Assembly: GCA_027489065.1 (NCBI GenBank)
Contig: JAIYAM010000016.1
Span: 1 to 62,766, forward strand
From: Erythrobacteraceae bacterium
GTDB lineage: Bacteria > Pseudomonadota > Alphaproteobacteria > Sphingomonadales > Sphingomonadaceae
Length of the DNA: 62,766 nucleotides
Direction of reading: 5' to 3'
Shown here: piece by piece, positions 35,221-47,053 of the stretch
Layout: every line of letters starts with the position of its first letter
Position numbering within the stretch: the first letter of the stretch is position 1
The notes under the pieces: model-generated
Database searches by the model: none
Told to the model about the DNA's origin: nothing
The model's input: only the letters and a program-made list of their open reading frames with translations
Program-made: the position numbers and the translations under genes

Positions 35221-35235
35221 GTTCCGGAAATGTTC
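35221..35235 (-). promoter_or_regulatory. LexA (SOS) box upstream of uvrA
   Basis: GTTC-CGGAAAT-GTTC exactly fits the alphaproteobacterial GTTC-N7-GTTC box. It sits 10 bp from the uvrA start codon, so LexA bound here would cover the ribosome-binding or early transcribed region. It is the same class of site as the one in front of recA in this window. Confidence 0.75.
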
Positions 35236-35669
35236 GCGCCGGTCAAGAGGCGGGGTCGAGAGGCGGGTCAAGAGTCGAGGTCAAGGCGCACGCAGAGGCG
35301 TGGCGACGCTCGTCCCCAGATGGCGACGCGCCGCCGCGATGCAACGGGCGAAGCGCATCGGGGTTTCCGCAAGAGCGGCGGTGCAGCTCCCGGATCATGG
35401 GCAGCAGGGAACGAACCCGCGGCGAAATGCTTGAAATTACGGAGCTTGGGCGGTTGCGTATATCATTTGACATAAAGACTACAGATTTTCTGAAGTCGTC
35501 AACCATACCGTCTTTGGGCAGAAGGAGGGCCTCTCCACGGTTCTCGTGCCGGGGCCTTTCAGGGTCGCATCCTGGCCTGTCCATTCGAGAGCCGACCGGG
35601 GCCGGACCGCTGCGGCAGGGTTGCCCGAAACCCTGTTCCGCGCGGCCCGGCTCCGGCCCTGTTGACCCC
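35236..35669. other. Gene-free stretch upstream of uvrA
   Basis: 434 bp with no recognised gene. An AT-rich patch at about 35430-35520 stands out from the GC-rich surroundings. On the minus strand TTGACG (35494-35499) could be a -35 element for a long uvrA leader, but no convincing -10 was found. Short minus-strand reading frames here look like chance. Confidence 0.4.
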
Positions 35670-36419
35670 CTATTTTTTTGTAAGCGCCATCGCTCCCGGC
35701 TCGCCGAGCCAGCGGACGGCCACGCCCCACCCTTGCGCGATCACGGGCGGGGCGAGCGCCTCGGCGGGAGGACCGTCGGCGATCAGGCGGCTGTCCTTCA
35801 TCACCAGCACGCGGTCGGCATGGTTCATCGCGATGGCAAGATCGTGGAGCACCACCACGACCCCAGTTTCCGGCCCCTGCCCGGCCCGCGCGCAGGCCTC
35901 GAGATGCGCGATCAGGCCCAGCTGATGCGCCAGATCGAGCGCGGCGAGCGGCTCGTCGGCTAGAATCCAGCGAGGCTCTCCGGCGAGCACCCGGGCGAGC
36001 AGCACCCGCGCCCGCTCTCCGCCCGATAGGCGGCTGACGGGGCGGCGGCGCAGGCCCTCGCAATCGAGCGCGGCAAGCGCTGCGTCGATCGCCGCAGTGC
36101 CGCGGTCGCGCCACGGCAGGCGTCCCAGCGCGACGAGGCTCTCGACCGATACGTCCCAGGCGATATCGGGGCTCTGTGGCAGGTATCCGATGCTTCTGGC
36201 ACGGGCGCGGGGATCGAGGCTGGCGAGGCTCGCGCCGTCCAGCGTGACCTCTCCGGCGGAAGGCACAAGGAGCCCGGCGAGGCCGAGCAGCAGCGACGAC
36301 TTGCCCGCGCCATTGGGGCCGACGATGGCGGTGATCTGCCCGGGGCGCAGCCTTGCGGTGAGCCCGCTCACCACCGCGCGCCCGCCGCGGGTCAGAGTGA
36401 GGTTGTCAGCCGCCAGCAT
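35670..36419 (-). CDS. ABC transporter ATP-binding protein, BtuD/FecE type
   Basis: 249 residues. Walker A is VGPNGAGKSSLLLGLAG (near residue 33), the Q-loop is YLPQSPDIAWD, the signature RLSGGERARVLLARVLAGEP, Walker B WILADEPLAALD and the H-loop VVVLHDLAIAMNHAD. It belongs to the subfamily serving siderophore, haem and cobalamin importers. Its start overlaps the permease stop by 1 nt (TGATG), and the permease overlaps the binding protein, so the three are one operon. No iron or B12 gene nearby identifies the substrate. Confidence 0.9.
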   Translation of the reverse strand: MLAADNLTLTRGGRAVVSGLTARLRPGQITAIVGPNGAGKSSLLLGLAGLLVPSAGEVTLDGASLASLDPRARARSIGYLPQSPDIAWDVSVESLVALGRLPWRDRGTAAIDAALAALDCEGLRRRPVSRLSGGERARVLLARVLAGEPRWILADEPLAALDLAHQLGLIAHLEACARAGQGPETGVVVVLHDLAIAMNHADRVLVMKDSRLIADGPPAEALAPPVIAQGWGVAVRWLGEPGAMALTKK

Positions 36420-37420
36420 CACAGGCGCCCCCGCCGCATCCGCAGCAACAGCCAGAAGAAGAACGGCGCGCCGATCAGCGACAGCGCGATGCCGAGCCTG
36501 AGTTCGGTGACGAAGGGCAGCACCCGCACGATCGAGTCCGCCGCGAGCACAAGGCAGGCGCCTGCGAGTGCGCTCGGGAGGATCAGGCTCGATGGCAGGC
36601 GGTCGGTCAGCGGGCGCACGAGGTGGGGAACGACAAGGCCGACAAAGCCGATGATCCCGGCGACCGCCACCCCCGCCCCGACCGTCAGCCCGATGCCGAT
36701 GACCAGCAGCGCCAGCAACCGCGCCGGATTGAGACCCAGCGAGCGTGCTGCCTCCTCGCCCAGCGTCAGCGCATCGAGGCTGCGCGCGGCGAGCGCCAGC
36801 ACGCCGATCCCGACCGCGATCAGCGGCGCGGCGATGGCAACCTCGCGCCACGACCGGTCGGTCAGGGCGCCGTTGAGCCACATCACGATCTCGGAAAGCG
36901 CAAAGGGATTGGGCGCCAGCGTGATGGCGAGCGCGGTGAGCGCGCCGGCGAGGCTCGCCAGCATCAGGCCCGCGAGCGTGAACAGCGCGATCCCGCCGCC
37001 TGCGCCGCCTTGCGCATCGCTGGAGGTGCGCCCCGCGATCAGCGCAAGAGCGGCCATGCCGATCCCCGCGCCTGCGAGCGCCATCACCGGGAGGCTCCAG
37101 GCGGCCCATGCGGCGGGCAGCAGCGGGGCCGCCCAGAAGCTCGCCACCGCGCCAAGGGCCGCCATCGGTGCGATGCCGAACAGGCCCGGGTCGGCGAGCG
37201 GATTGCGGAGGTATCCCTGCATCGCCGCGCCAGCCGCCCCTAGCCCCGCGCCGATCGCCACCGCCAGCACCGCGCGCGGTAGACGCAGCTCGGCAAGGAT
37301 CAGCGCGGCGTTGGTCGTGGCGTCGAGGTCGAAGGGCGCAATCCACACCCGCCCGGCCAGCAGCGATAGCGGCAGCAGCACCGCGAGCAGAGCTGCGAAG
37401 AGGAGGCTCGCACGGTTCAT
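36419..37420 (-). CDS. FecCD-family ABC transporter permease (BtuC-like)
   Basis: 333 residues with nine to ten hydrophobic helices. Family motifs are LRLPRAVLAVAIGAGLGAAGAAMQGYLRNPLADPGLFGI, the typical FecCD signature region, WLNGALTDRSW, and GFVGLVVPHLVRPLTD. It forms the membrane channel for a metal-chelate or cobalamin importer. The ATG at 37420 overlaps the binding-protein stop (ATGA). Together with the ATPase and the lipoprotein it makes a complete importer of the BtuFCD type, although a partner outer-membrane receptor is not in the window. Confidence 0.9.
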   Translation of the reverse strand: MNRASLLFAALLAVLLPLSLLAGRVWIAPFDLDATTNAALILAELRLPRAVLAVAIGAGLGAAGAAMQGYLRNPLADPGLFGIAPMAALGAVASFWAAPLLPAAWAAWSLPVMALAGAGIGMAALALIAGRTSSDAQGGAGGGIALFTLAGLMLASLAGALTALAITLAPNPFALSEIVMWLNGALTDRSWREVAIAAPLIAVGIGVLALAARSLDALTLGEEAARSLGLNPARLLALLVIGIGLTVGAGVAVAGIIGFVGLVVPHLVRPLTDRLPSSLILPSALAGACLVLAADSIVRVLPFVTELRLGIALSLIGAPFFFWLLLRMRRGRL

Positions 37421-38250
37421 GTCTTCGGGCTCACGGGCCGCCGCTCCACCTCGGCACGGATCGCCTGCAAGCGCGCGCGCGCCTTGGGGATGGTCGGCCC
37501 GCCGCAATAGATCAGCGAGGGATCGAAGGCGGCGACGTGCGTGGATTTCATTTGCCCGGCGATCACCGGATGCCGCTGCCCCGCCGCATCGCCCGCGACC
37601 AGCAGCAGGCGCGGCGGATCGGCGAGCACGGTTTCGAGGCGCACAGCATCGGCCTGCCTCAGCCCGCGGCGGGCCGCGTGGCTGGCAAAGCCCGCCTCGC
37701 GCAGCAGCTCGGCGATAAGGGTGTTCTCGCCCGCGACGATCTCCCCCGGTTGCCACAGCAGCGTATCGATCGGCGGTTGGCGGGACGGCGCTGGCGCGGC
37801 GATGCGGGCCGCCAGCGCCTCGCCCTGCGGTCTGCGCCCGGCCAGCGCAGCCACTTCGCGCACCTGCGCGGCGCTCTCGGCGACCGAGGTGGGGCTGCCG
37901 AAGGTCGCGACGGTGAGCCCCGCCCGCTCGAGCGCGGACCGCGTCGGCTGGGGCAGGTAGATCGAGGCGAGCACGAGATCGGGCTGCGCGGCGATCACCT
38001 CCTCCGCCGTCCCCCCGGTGACGCCGTAGCGCGCCGCGATGCCCGCCGGGATCGAGCTCGACGAAGGATCGCGGGAATAGTGCGACAGCGCCAGCACCTG
38101 GCTTGGCGGCGCGATGTCGACGAGGATCGCGTCGAGGCAGGGGTTGAGGCTGACGATTGTCGGATGCTCCGCATCGCCCCGGCGCGCAGGCTCGGCAGGC
38201 GCACAGCCGGCCAGCAGGCACGCGCCTGCCAGCAGCGCGGCGGCATGCAT
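37417..38250 (-). CDS. ABC transporter substrate-binding lipoprotein, BtuF/FecB-like
   Basis: 277 residues. The lipoprotein signal MHAAALLAGACLLAGC puts the lipid-modified Cys at residue 16, followed by a two-lobe binding fold: IVSLNPCLDAILVDIAPPSQVLALSHYS, the helix segment GGTAEEVIAAQPDLVLAS, and VRLETVLADPPRLLLVAG. It captures substrate in the periplasm for the overlapping permease and ATPase. IVSLNPCLDAIL resembles cobalamin and haem-binding members. No B12-box (GCCACTG) riboswitch was found in the 170 bp upstream. Confidence 0.87.
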   Translation of the reverse strand: MHAAALLAGACLLAGCAPAEPARRGDAEHPTIVSLNPCLDAILVDIAPPSQVLALSHYSRDPSSSSIPAGIAARYGVTGGTAEEVIAAQPDLVLASIYLPQPTRSALERAGLTVATFGSPTSVAESAAQVREVAALAGRRPQGEALAARIAAPAPSRQPPIDTLLWQPGEIVAGENTLIAELLREAGFASHAARRGLRQADAVRLETVLADPPRLLLVAGDAAGQRHPVIAGQMKSTHVAAFDPSLIYCGGPTIPKARARLQAIRAEVERRPVSPKT

Positions 38251-38424
38251 CCTGTTCCCCCCTGTCGTGATGCGTGTCCGCGCCATATCCCTGGCTGGGG
38301 GCGATACGGTGCAAGGCCCTGCCGCGCAACGGGTTAAGGAGCGGCACCCGCCTGTCCCCCGATGGGACGCGGGCCAGCGGCGGCCTCGCCGGGCGGTCCC
38401 TGCGCGCGTAAGGCGGGGCCGACC

Positions 38425-39573
38425 ATGGCAGCCCAGCGCCCTTCCTTCCCCTACACCGCTCCCCGCACGGCGCGCAGGCCTGCCTGGCTGGCGGCCCTGG
38501 GCCGCGGGGGAACCGGGCGCAAGCGGCTCGCCGTGCTGCTCGCCGCAATCACCGTGCCCGCGATGGCGGCGACCGGCGGCGGGAAGGTCGGACGGCTCCC
38601 GGGCAACGCGGTCGAGAGCACCGCCGCCCTCGCCACCCGCCAGGCCGCCGAGGCGGCGCTGCCCTTCGAGCGGCCGGGGATGAGCTTCCCGGGCTCGGCC
38701 TATTACTACATGGCCGATCCCGCCGGCACCGCGCTGGTCGCGCTGCCCACCGACAACCCGCTGGCACAAGGCGCCGAAAGCGGGCGCGAGCTCGGCGCGC
38801 TGATCGATGTCGGCGCAGCGGCGCGGCCCTTCTACGCCCCCGCAGGCGGCCTCACCGGCATGCGCGCGCAGGAATGCCTCGCGCAGGCCGTGTGGTACGA
38901 GGCGGCGAGCGAGAGCGAGGCCGGGCAGCGCGCCGTCGCGCAGGTGGTGCTCAACCGCGTCGCCAACCCCGCCTGGCCCTCGAGCGTGTGCGGCGTGGTC
39001 TACCAGGGCTCGGAGCGCTCCACCGGCTGCCAGTTCACCTTCACCTGCGACGGCAGTCTCGCACGGCGGCCCGGCGGGGCGAGCTGGGCGCGGGCGCAGC
39101 GCATCGCGTCCGAGGCGCTGAGCGGGAGCGTCTATGCCCCTGTCGGCCTCGCCACCCATTATCACACCCTCTGGGTCGATCCCTATTGGGCGAGCAGCCT
39201 CGATCATATCGGCACGATCGGCGCGCACCGCTTCTACCGCAGCCGCGGGTCGATGGGACAGGCGAGCGCCTTCACCAGCGCCTATGCCGGGTTCGAACCG
39301 GCGGTAAGCGGACGCACCGCGCCGCCGAGCTTGACGCCTGTGGCCGAGCCCGCAGCGGTGCCGGGCCGGCCGGCGATCGCCTACGATCTCGACCCGGCGC
39401 CCCTAAAAAAGCAGGCCGCGCGCCTCGCCGGGGGCAAGAGCCCCGCCCCGCTCGCCACCGAAGCGCCGGTCGAAGCCTATTCCGGCGCAGGCACGGTGAA
39501 GCCCGAATATGCACGCGCCGGGCAGTGGAAAGCGCAGCCTGCCGCTGTGCCCGCGCGCACCGCGCAGGACTGA
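38425..39573 (+). CDS. Cell wall hydrolase, SleB-like
   Basis: 382 residues from the ATG at 38425. An amino-terminal basic region and one hydrophobic segment (KRLAVLLAAITVPAMAA) anchor or export it. The central Hydrolase-2 domain is MRAQECLAQAVWYEAASESEAGQRAVAQVVLNRV with the likely catalytic Glu in YEAASE, then SVCGVVYQGSE, GCQFTFTCDG and ATHYHTLWVDPYWASSL. The carboxy-terminal 90 residues are a proline/alanine linker-like tail. SleB-type enzymes act on peptidoglycan. It is divergent from the importer operon. Confidence 0.85.
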   Translation: MAAQRPSFPYTAPRTARRPAWLAALGRGGTGRKRLAVLLAAITVPAMAATGGGKVGRLPGNAVESTAALATRQAAEAALPFERPGMSFPGSAYYYMADPAGTALVALPTDNPLAQGAESGRELGALIDVGAAARPFYAPAGGLTGMRAQECLAQAVWYEAASESEAGQRAVAQVVLNRVANPAWPSSVCGVVYQGSERSTGCQFTFTCDGSLARRPGGASWARAQRIASEALSGSVYAPVGLATHYHTLWVDPYWASSLDHIGTIGAHRFYRSRGSMGQASAFTSAYAGFEPAVSGRTAPPSLTPVAEPAAVPGRPAIAYDLDPAPLKKQAARLAGGKSPAPLATEAPVEAYSGAGTVKPEYARAGQWKAQPAAVPARTAQD

Positions 39574-39723
39574 CGCGCGGCCTACGGAGGTTTCCCGGGA
39601 ACAAGGTTAAGGCCCTCGAAACCCTGTTGTCACACCAAGCCTTAGCGGCGCGCGGCTAGACACGCCGAAGCACGCCGACGCCCCCGAGCGTGCCCACGAA
39701 AACAACGGGAAATCGCTCGCTCC

Positions 39724-40065
39724 ATGTCAGTCCGCTTCGCTTCCGCCAATCACCCCGTCCGTCGTCTCGGCTGGCGCGCCGCGGGACGCGGGCTGATCGC
39801 TCCGGCACTGGCACGGGCGGCGAACGACAACCGGGCGGTGGGCGCCGAAGTGGTTGCCGGAGGCCCGCGCTTCGATCCCCTGCTGGCCGACGCCTTGCGC
39901 CATTTCGCGGTGCATGGCCTCGCCGCGGCAGAGGCCGCGGTGGACCTCGCCGCCGAGGCGACGCAGCGCAATGATGCCGATGCGCGCGATCACTGGCTGG
40001 CTGTTACCCGCATGTTCGACCGCCGCCTTGCCGCGCGGGTGGTCCGCGAACTCGCCCCCGCCTGA
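39724..40065 (+). CDS. Hypothetical protein
   Basis: 113 residues. An Arg/Ala-rich amino terminus (MSVRFASANHPVRRLGWRAA) runs into APALARAANDNRAVG, then a helical part: RFDPLLADALRHFAVHGLAAAEAAVDLAAEATQ and HWLAVTRMFDRRLAARVVREL. No family was recognised. The helical carboxy terminus looks like a folded domain, which supports a real gene. It stands alone, 151 bp after the wall hydrolase and 281 bp before mdh. Confidence 0.6.
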   Translation: MSVRFASANHPVRRLGWRAAGRGLIAPALARAANDNRAVGAEVVAGGPRFDPLLADALRHFAVHGLAAAEAAVDLAAEATQRNDADARDHWLAVTRMFDRRLAARVVRELAPA

Positions 40066-40178
40066 GCCTGACTTCTTGCTGTATCGATGTCCCTGCCGTT
40101 ACGGCAGCTGCGCTGCAGCGTGCGCCCGAAGCGCCGACCCGATGATCTAATGCAATTGCGAACTGTTTGCAAAGATAG

Positions 40179-41814
<1,636 letters not shown>

Positions 41815-41869
41815 TGCTTCGTCTTATGAAAATTACGATCGCAACGTTAACACCGCTTAGGAATTTTCA

Positions 41870-42760
41870 ATGAGCATCCTCGTAAACAAAGACACCAAGG
41901 TCATCACCCAGGGGATGACCGGCAACACCGGCACCTTCCACACGCAGGCCGCGCTCGATTACGGGACGCAGATGGTCGGCGGCGTGACCCCCGGCAAGGG
42001 CGGCACCACCCATATCGGCCTGCCGCAGTTCGACACCGTGCGCGAAGCCAAGGCTGCGACCGGCGCGACTGCCAGCTGCATCTACGTGCCGCCGCCGTTC
42101 GCCGCTGATGCGATCTGCGAAGCGATCGATGCCGAGATGGAATTGATCATCTGCATCACCGAAGGCATTCCGGTGCTCGACATGGTCCGCGCCAAGCGCG
42201 CCCTTCAGGGCTCCAAGTCGCGCCTGATCGGCCCCAACTGCCCCGGCGTGCTGACGCCGAACGAGTGCAAGATCGGCATCATGCCGGCGAACATCTTCAA
42301 GAAGGGCAGCGTCGGCATCGTCTCGCGTTCCGGCACGCTCACCTATGAAGCCGTGCACCAGACCACCATGGCGGGCCTCGGCCAGACCACCGCGGTCGGC
42401 ATCGGCGGCGATCCGGTCAACGGCACCAACTTCATCGACGTGCTCGACCTGTTCCTCGACGATCCGGAAACGGAAAGCATCATCATGATCGGCGAAATCG
42501 GCGGCAGCGCCGAAGAAGAAGCCGCCGCCTTTATCAAGGCGGAAGCCGCCAAGGGCCGCGCCAAGCCGATGGTCGGCTTCATCGCTGGGCGCACCGCCCC
42601 TCCGGGCCGCCGCATGGGCCACGCGGGCGCGATCGTCTCGGGCGGCCAGGGCGGCGCGGAAGACAAGATCGCGGCGATGGAACATGCGGGCATCCGCGTC
42701 AGCCCCTCGCCCAGCCTTCTCGGCGAAACCCTCGCCGCGATGCTCAAAGAACTCGCCTGA
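41870..42760 (+). CDS. sucD: Succinate-CoA ligase, alpha subunit
   Basis: 296 residues. The CoA-binding Rossmann part contains [30 protein letters not shown] and [10 protein letters not shown]. The phospho-His loop is [20 protein letters not shown], with the active His in MGHAGAI. SucD with SucC makes ATP or GTP from succinyl-CoA. The beta subunit SucC is not in the window and must be encoded elsewhere. sucA follows 68 bp downstream. Confidence 0.96.
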   Translation: MSILVNKDTKVITQGMTGNTGTFHTQAALDYGTQMVGGVTPGKGGTTHIGLPQFDTVREAKAATGATASCIYVPPPFAADAICEAIDAEMELIICITEGIPVLDMVRAKRALQGSKSRLIGPNCPGVLTPNECKIGIMPANIFKKGSVGIVSRSGTLTYEAVHQTTMAGLGQTTAVGIGGDPVNGTNFIDVLDLFLDDPETESIIMIGEIGGSAEEEAAAFIKAEAAKGRAKPMVGFIAGRTAPPGRRMGHAGAIVSGGQGGAEDKIAAMEHAGIRVSPSPSLLGETLAAMLKELA

Positions 42761-42828
42761 TTTAACGACTTCCGGCCCCTCGCGTCCTAAGCGGGGGGCC
42801 ACCTTTCCTCCTCCCCGGGAGTCCCATC

Positions 42829-45624
42829 ATGGGCAACGAACAGCAGAACTTCATCCCCGCCTTCACCGATCAGGAAGGCCCGCAGCCCGGCCCGTCCTGG
42901 GCGAAGCGCGGCTGGCTCGACACGCTGGCGGACAGCGCATCGGACCTGACCGCGGCGATGGACCCGACCGAGATGACGCTAGCGGTCGCCAAGGCGGCGA
43001 AGGACGCCGGCAAGGCGGCTGACCCGGCGGCCATCGAAAAGGCGGCGAAGCTCTCGATCGCGGCGATGACGCTCGTGCGGCTCTACCGTGTGCGCGGGCA
43101 CATGGCGGCGAACCTCGATCCGCTGGGCCTCTCCAACCGCGAAGGCCCGGCTGACCTGACGCTCGAATGGCACGGCCTTGCGGGCAAGGAGAACGAGGAC
43201 GTCTATGTCGGCGGCGTGCTCGGCATGGAATGGACCACGGTGGGCAAGCTCCACCAGCGCCTGCGCGAAGTGTACTGCGGCAAGGTCGGCCTGGAATACA
43301 TGCACATTGCCGACACCGAGGAACGCCGCTTCCTTCAGGACAAGTTCGAAAAGCCGGGCGAGACGATCCAGTTCACCCCCGAGGGCAAGAAGGCGATCCT
43401 CGCCGCGGTGCTGCGCGGGGAGCAATACGAAGAGTTCCTCGCCAGGAAGTATGTCGGCACCAAGCGCTTCGGGCTTGATGGCGGCGAATCCATGATCCCG
43501 GCGCTGGAAGCCGTGATCAAGCACGGCGGCAGCGCGGGCGTGCGCGAGATCATCTACGGCATGGCCCACCGCGGGCGGCTCAACGTGCTCGCCAACGTGA
43601 TGGCCAAGCCCTACCGCGTGATCTTCCACGAATTCTCGGGCGGCTCGGCCAACCCCGATGACGTCGGCGGTTCGGGCGACGTGAAGTACCACCTCGGCAC
43701 CTCGACCGACCGCGAGTTCGACGGGATTTCGGTGCACATGAGCCTTGTGCCCAATCCCTCGCACCTCGAAGCGGTCAATCCGGTGGTGCTCGGCAAGGTG
43801 CGCGCCCAGCAGGCGATCCGCGACGATCTGCCCAAGAAGAACCAGGTGCTCCCCGTGCTGATCCACGGCGACGCGGCCTTCGCAGGGCAGGGCGTGGTGT
43901 GGGAGAGCCTCTCTCTCTCGGGCGTGCCCGGCTACGATACCGGCGGGTGCATCCACTTCATCATCAACAACCAGATCGGCTTCACCACCTCGCCGAAATT
44001 CGCCCGCTCCTCGCCTTATCCGAGCGATGTGGCCAAGGGCGTTATGGCGCCGATCCTCCATGTGAACGGCGACGATCCGGAAGCGGTGACCTTCGCCTGC
44101 AAGCTCGCGGTCGAATATCGCCAGACCTTCCACCGCGATGTCGTGATCGACATGTGGTGCTACCGCCGCTTCGGCCACAACGAGGGCGACGAGCCCAAGT
44201 TCACCCAGCCGCTGATGTACGAAGCCATCAAGGCGCACCCCAAGGTCTCTGTCTCCTACGAGGAGCGGCTGGTGCGCGAAGGCGTCGTCACGCCCGGCAC
44301 CCGCGCGCAGATGGCGGCCGATTTCGTCGCCTTGCTCGAAGAGGAGTTCGAGGCCGGCAAGAGCTACAAGGCCAACGAGGCCGACTGGTTCGGCGGTCGC
44401 TGGGCGGGGCTCAACAAGCCCGCCGACCCGGAAACCGCGCGCCGTTCGGTCGAAACCGCGATCGAGCCCAAGACCTTCGATGCCCTCGGCCGCGTGCTCA
44501 CCGAAGTCCCGGCCGATCTGGACATCCACAAGACGCTCGACCGCGTGCTCGCCGCCAAGCGCGAGATGTTCGCCACCGGCGACGGCTTCGACTGGGCAAC
44601 AGCAGAAGCTCTGGCCTTCGGCAGCCTCGTGATGGAAGGCTACGGGGTGCGCCTGTCCGGGCAGGACTCAGGTCGCGGGACCTTCAGCCAGCGGCACGCG
44701 GTGTGGGTCGACCAGAAGACCGAGCGCAAATACGTGCCGCTCTCAACGCTGCGGCACGGCAAGTTCGAGGTCTATGATTCCACACTGTCCGAATACGGCG
44801 TGCTCGGCTTCGAATACGGCTTCGCGATGGCCGATCCCAAAAGCCTGGTGCTGTGGGAAGGCCAGTTCGGCGACTTCGCCAACGGCGCGCAGATCATGAT
44901 CGACCAGTTCATCGCGAGCGGCGAGAGCAAGTGGCTGCGCGCCAACGGCCTCGTGATGCTGCTGCCGCACGGCTACGAAGGGCAGGGTCCGGAGCATAGC
45001 TCCGCGCGCCTCGAACGCTTCCTCCAGTTGTGCGCCGACGACAACATGTGCGTGTGCAACATCACCACGCCGGCCAACTACTTCCACGTGCTGCGCCGCC
45101 AGATGCTCCGGTCGTTCCGCAAGCCGCTGATCATCATGAGCCCCAAGTCGCTGCTGCGCCACCCGATGGCCAAGAGCCACAAGAGCTCCTTTCTCGGTGA
45201 GTGGCAGTTCCGGCGGATCATGTCGGACACGCGCGACATCGCCGACGACAAGGTGCGGCGCCTGGTGCTGTGTTCGGGCAAGGTCGCCTATGACCTCATC
45301 GAAGCGCGCGATGCGGCGGGCATCGACGATGTGTCGATCGTGCGCATCGAGCAGCTCTTCCCCTTCCCCGGCGACCCGCTGGCGGTGCGCCTCCAGCGCA
45401 TGACGAACCTTCAGGACGTCGTGTGGTGTCAGGAAGAGCCGCGCAACAACGGCGCGTGGTTCTTCGTGGGCGAGCGGATCGAGGAGTCGCTGACCGCCGC
45501 CGGGCACACCGGCATGCGGCCGAGCTATGCCGGGCGCGATGCCTCGGCCTCGCCCGCGACGGGGCTCGCCAGCCGCCACAAGGCCCAGCAGGAGGCGCTC
45601 GTCGCCAAGGCACTGGGGCTCTGA
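42829..45624 (+). CDS. sucA: 2-oxoglutarate dehydrogenase, E1 component
   Basis: 931 residues, the normal length. Landmarks are [53 protein letters not shown], the thiamine-diphosphate region [16 protein letters not shown] to [24 protein letters not shown], and the pyrimidine-binding part [19 protein letters not shown]1 decarboxylates 2-oxoglutarate and passes the succinyl group to the lipoyl domain of SucB. It lies between sucD and sucB in the expected order. Confidence 0.97.
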   Translation: MGNEQQNFIPAFTDQEGPQPGPSWAKRGWLDTLADSASDLTAAMDPTEMTLAVAKAAKDAGKAADPAAIEKAAKLSIAAMTLVRLYRVRGHMAANLDPLGLSNREGPADLTLEWHGLAGKENEDVYVGGVLGMEWTTVGKLHQRLREVYCGKVGLEYMHIADTEERRFLQDKFEKPGETIQFTPEGKKAILAAVLRGEQYEEFLARKYVGTKRFGLDGGESMIPALEAVIKHGGSAGVREIIYGMAHRGRLNVLANVMAKPYRVIFHEFSGGSANPDDVGGSGDVKYHLGTSTDREFDGISVHMSLVPNPSHLEAVNPVVLGKVRAQQAIRDDLPKKNQVLPVLIHGDAAFAGQGVVWESLSLSGVPGYDTGGCIHFIINNQIGFTTSPKFARSSPYPSDVAKGVMAPILHVNGDDPEAVTFACKLAVEYRQTFHRDVVIDMWCYRRFGHNEGDEPKFTQPLMYEAIKAHPKVSVSYEERLVREGVVTPGTRAQMAADFVALLEEEFEAGKSYKANEADWFGGRWAGLNKPADPETARRSVETAIEPKTFDALGRVLTEVPADLDIHKTLDRVLAAKREMFATGDGFDWATAEALAFGSLVMEGYGVRLSGQDSGRGTFSQRHAVWVDQKTERKYVPLSTLRHGKFEVYDSTLSEYGVLGFEYGFAMADPKSLVLWEGQFGDFANGAQIMIDQFIASGESKWLRANGLVMLLPHGYEGQGPEHSSARLERFLQLCADDNMCVCNITTPANYFHVLRRQMLRSFRKPLIIMSPKSLLRHPMAKSHKSSFLGEWQFRRIMSDTRDIADDKVRRLVLCSGKVAYDLIEARDAAGIDDVSIVRIEQLFPFPGDPLAVRLQRMTNLQDVVWCQEEPRNNGAWFFVGERIEESLTAAGHTGMRPSYAGRDASASPATGLASRHKAQQEALVAKALGL

Positions 45625-45670
45625 GCGGCACTTCGTACGAGATCAAAGCAAGTTTCAGGAAGCGATTGAA

Positions 45671-46936
45671 ATGGCAACCGAAGTCAAAGTTCCCGTCCTC
45701 GGCGAATCCGTCACCGAAGGCACCATCGCCGAATGGCTCAAGCAGCCCGGCGAAGCGGTAGCCGCCGACGAGCCGATCGCCAGTCTCGAGACAGACAAGG
45801 TCGCGGTCGACGTGCCCTCGCCCGTCGCGGGGATCATGTCGCAGCACGTGGTCGCTGTCGGCGACACGGTTGAAGTGGGCGCGGTGATCGCGATCATCGA
45901 AGCCGGTGCGTCCGCCGCTGCCGCTGCCGCTCCTGCTGCTGCGACTGCTCCGGCTGCGGCCCCGGCCGCCGCGAAGGCTGAAAGCCCCGCCCCGGCCGCG
46001 ACCGAAGAGCTGCTCAACGCCGCGCAGACCATGTCGCCCGCGGTGCGCCGCGCGGTGCTGGAACACGGCGTCGATCCCTCGACCATCAAGGGCACCGGCA
46101 AGGATGGCCGCCTGACCAAGGAAGACGTGCTCGCCGCCGCCGAAGCCCGCAAGAGCGGCGCTGGCGCCGCTGCCTCCGCTGCCGCCCCCTCGCCCGCCCC
46201 GGCAGCGCCTGCGGCACCGGTCGCAACCGGCGGCGCGCGCGGCGAGGAGCGGGTCAAGATGACCCGCATGCGCCAGACCATCGCCAAGCGTCTGAAGGCT
46301 GCGCAGGACAACGCCGCGCTGCTCACCACTTTCAACGATGTCGACATGACCGCCGTCATGGAAGCGCGCGACAAGTACAAGGACCTTTTCGCCAAGAAGC
46401 ACGACATTCGCCTCGGCTTCATGGGCTTCTTCGCCAAGGCCGCGTGCCTCGCGCTCAAGGACGTCCCGGCCGCCAACGCCTATATCGACGGCGACGAGAT
46501 CATCTATCACGATTACGTCGACATTTCGGTCGCGGTCAGCGCGCCCAACGGCCTCGTCGTCCCGGTGATCCGCGATGCCGACAAGAAGGGCTTTGCCCGC
46601 ATCGAGCAGGACATTGCCGATTTCGGTGCGCGGGCGAAGGCCGGCACGCTGACCATGGAGGACATGAGCGGCGGCACCTTCACCATCTCGAACGGCGGCG
46701 TGTTCGGCAGCCTGATGAGCACCCCGATCATCAACCCGCCGCAGTCGGCGGTGCTGGGCCTCCACCGCATCGAGGACCGCCCGGTTGTGCGTAACGGCCA
46801 GATCGTGATCCGCCCGATGATGTATCTCGCCCTGTCCTACGACCACCGCTTGATCGACGGGCGCGAGGCGGTGACGGCGCTCAAAATCATCAAGGATGCG
46901 ATCGAGGATCCGACCCGGATGCTGATTGATCTGTGA
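45671..46936 (+). CDS. sucB: 2-oxoglutarate dehydrogenase, E2 component (dihydrolipoyl succinyltransferase)
   Basis: 421 residues from the ATG at 45671. The lipoyl domain covers residues 1-77 with the lipoylated Lys43 in ETDKVAV. An Ala/Pro-rich linker leads to the peripheral-subunit-binding domain ([33 protein letters not shown]). A second linker precedes the catalytic core with the HxxxDG motif in YDHRLIDG. It forms the core of the 2-oxoglutarate dehydrogenase complex with SucA and LpdA, both adjacent. Confidence 0.96.
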   Translation: MATEVKVPVLGESVTEGTIAEWLKQPGEAVAADEPIASLETDKVAVDVPSPVAGIMSQHVVAVGDTVEVGAVIAIIEAGASAAAAAAPAAATAPAAAPAAAKAESPAPAATEELLNAAQTMSPAVRRAVLEHGVDPSTIKGTGKDGRLTKEDVLAAAEARKSGAGAAASAAAPSPAPAAPAAPVATGGARGEERVKMTRMRQTIAKRLKAAQDNAALLTTFNDVDMTAVMEARDKYKDLFAKKHDIRLGFMGFFAKAACLALKDVPAANAYIDGDEIIYHDYVDISVAVSAPNGLVVPVIRDADKKGFARIEQDIADFGARAKAGTLTMEDMSGGTFTISNGGVFGSLMSTPIINPPQSAVLGLHRIEDRPVVRNGQIVIRPMMYLALSYDHRLIDGREAVTALKIIKDAIEDPTRMLIDL

Positions 46937-47005
46937 GGTCGCGTCTGACCCCGCTTCGTGCCGAGCTTGTGCAGGCACGGCTCTTCCAATTCGAGCGCGG
47001 GGCCC

Positions 47006-47046
47006 CAAGTGAAGGACAATCCTTCGACAAGCTCGTAGATGAGCGG
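47006..47046. repeat. REP-like element running into the lpdA ribosome-binding region
   Basis: CAAGTGAAGGACAATCCTTC continuing GACAAGCTC (47006-47034) matches the inverse of 8598-8626 over nearly 30 bases, including the GTGAAGGAC part outside the core. It ends in GATGAGCGG, immediately before lpdA at 47054. An upstream hairpin, GTGCC/GGCAC (about 46960-46980), may also belong to it. Confidence 0.65.
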
Positions 47047-47053
47047 AGTTTTT

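Noticed and set aside
35243..35584. A small minus-strand gene upstream of uvrA
   Set aside because: There is no ribosome-binding site and no family. The frame covers the uvrA SOS-box region and AT-rich promoter-like DNA.
38251..38424. A cobalamin riboswitch upstream of the BtuF-like gene
   Set aside because: No B12-box GCCACTG or matching conserved core was found on the minus strand, so the importer was not named as cobalamin-specific.
39590..39640. An EcfG/PhyR general-stress promoter (GGAAC-N16/17-CGTT) before 39724
   Set aside because: GGGAAC is present, but no CGTT follows at the required distance.
39805..39840. A tmRNA tag: AANDNRA in the small protein at 39724
   Set aside because: The resemblance to AANDN-type tags is inside a longer helical protein frame. 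The flanking DNA has no tRNA-like acceptor or T-loop.
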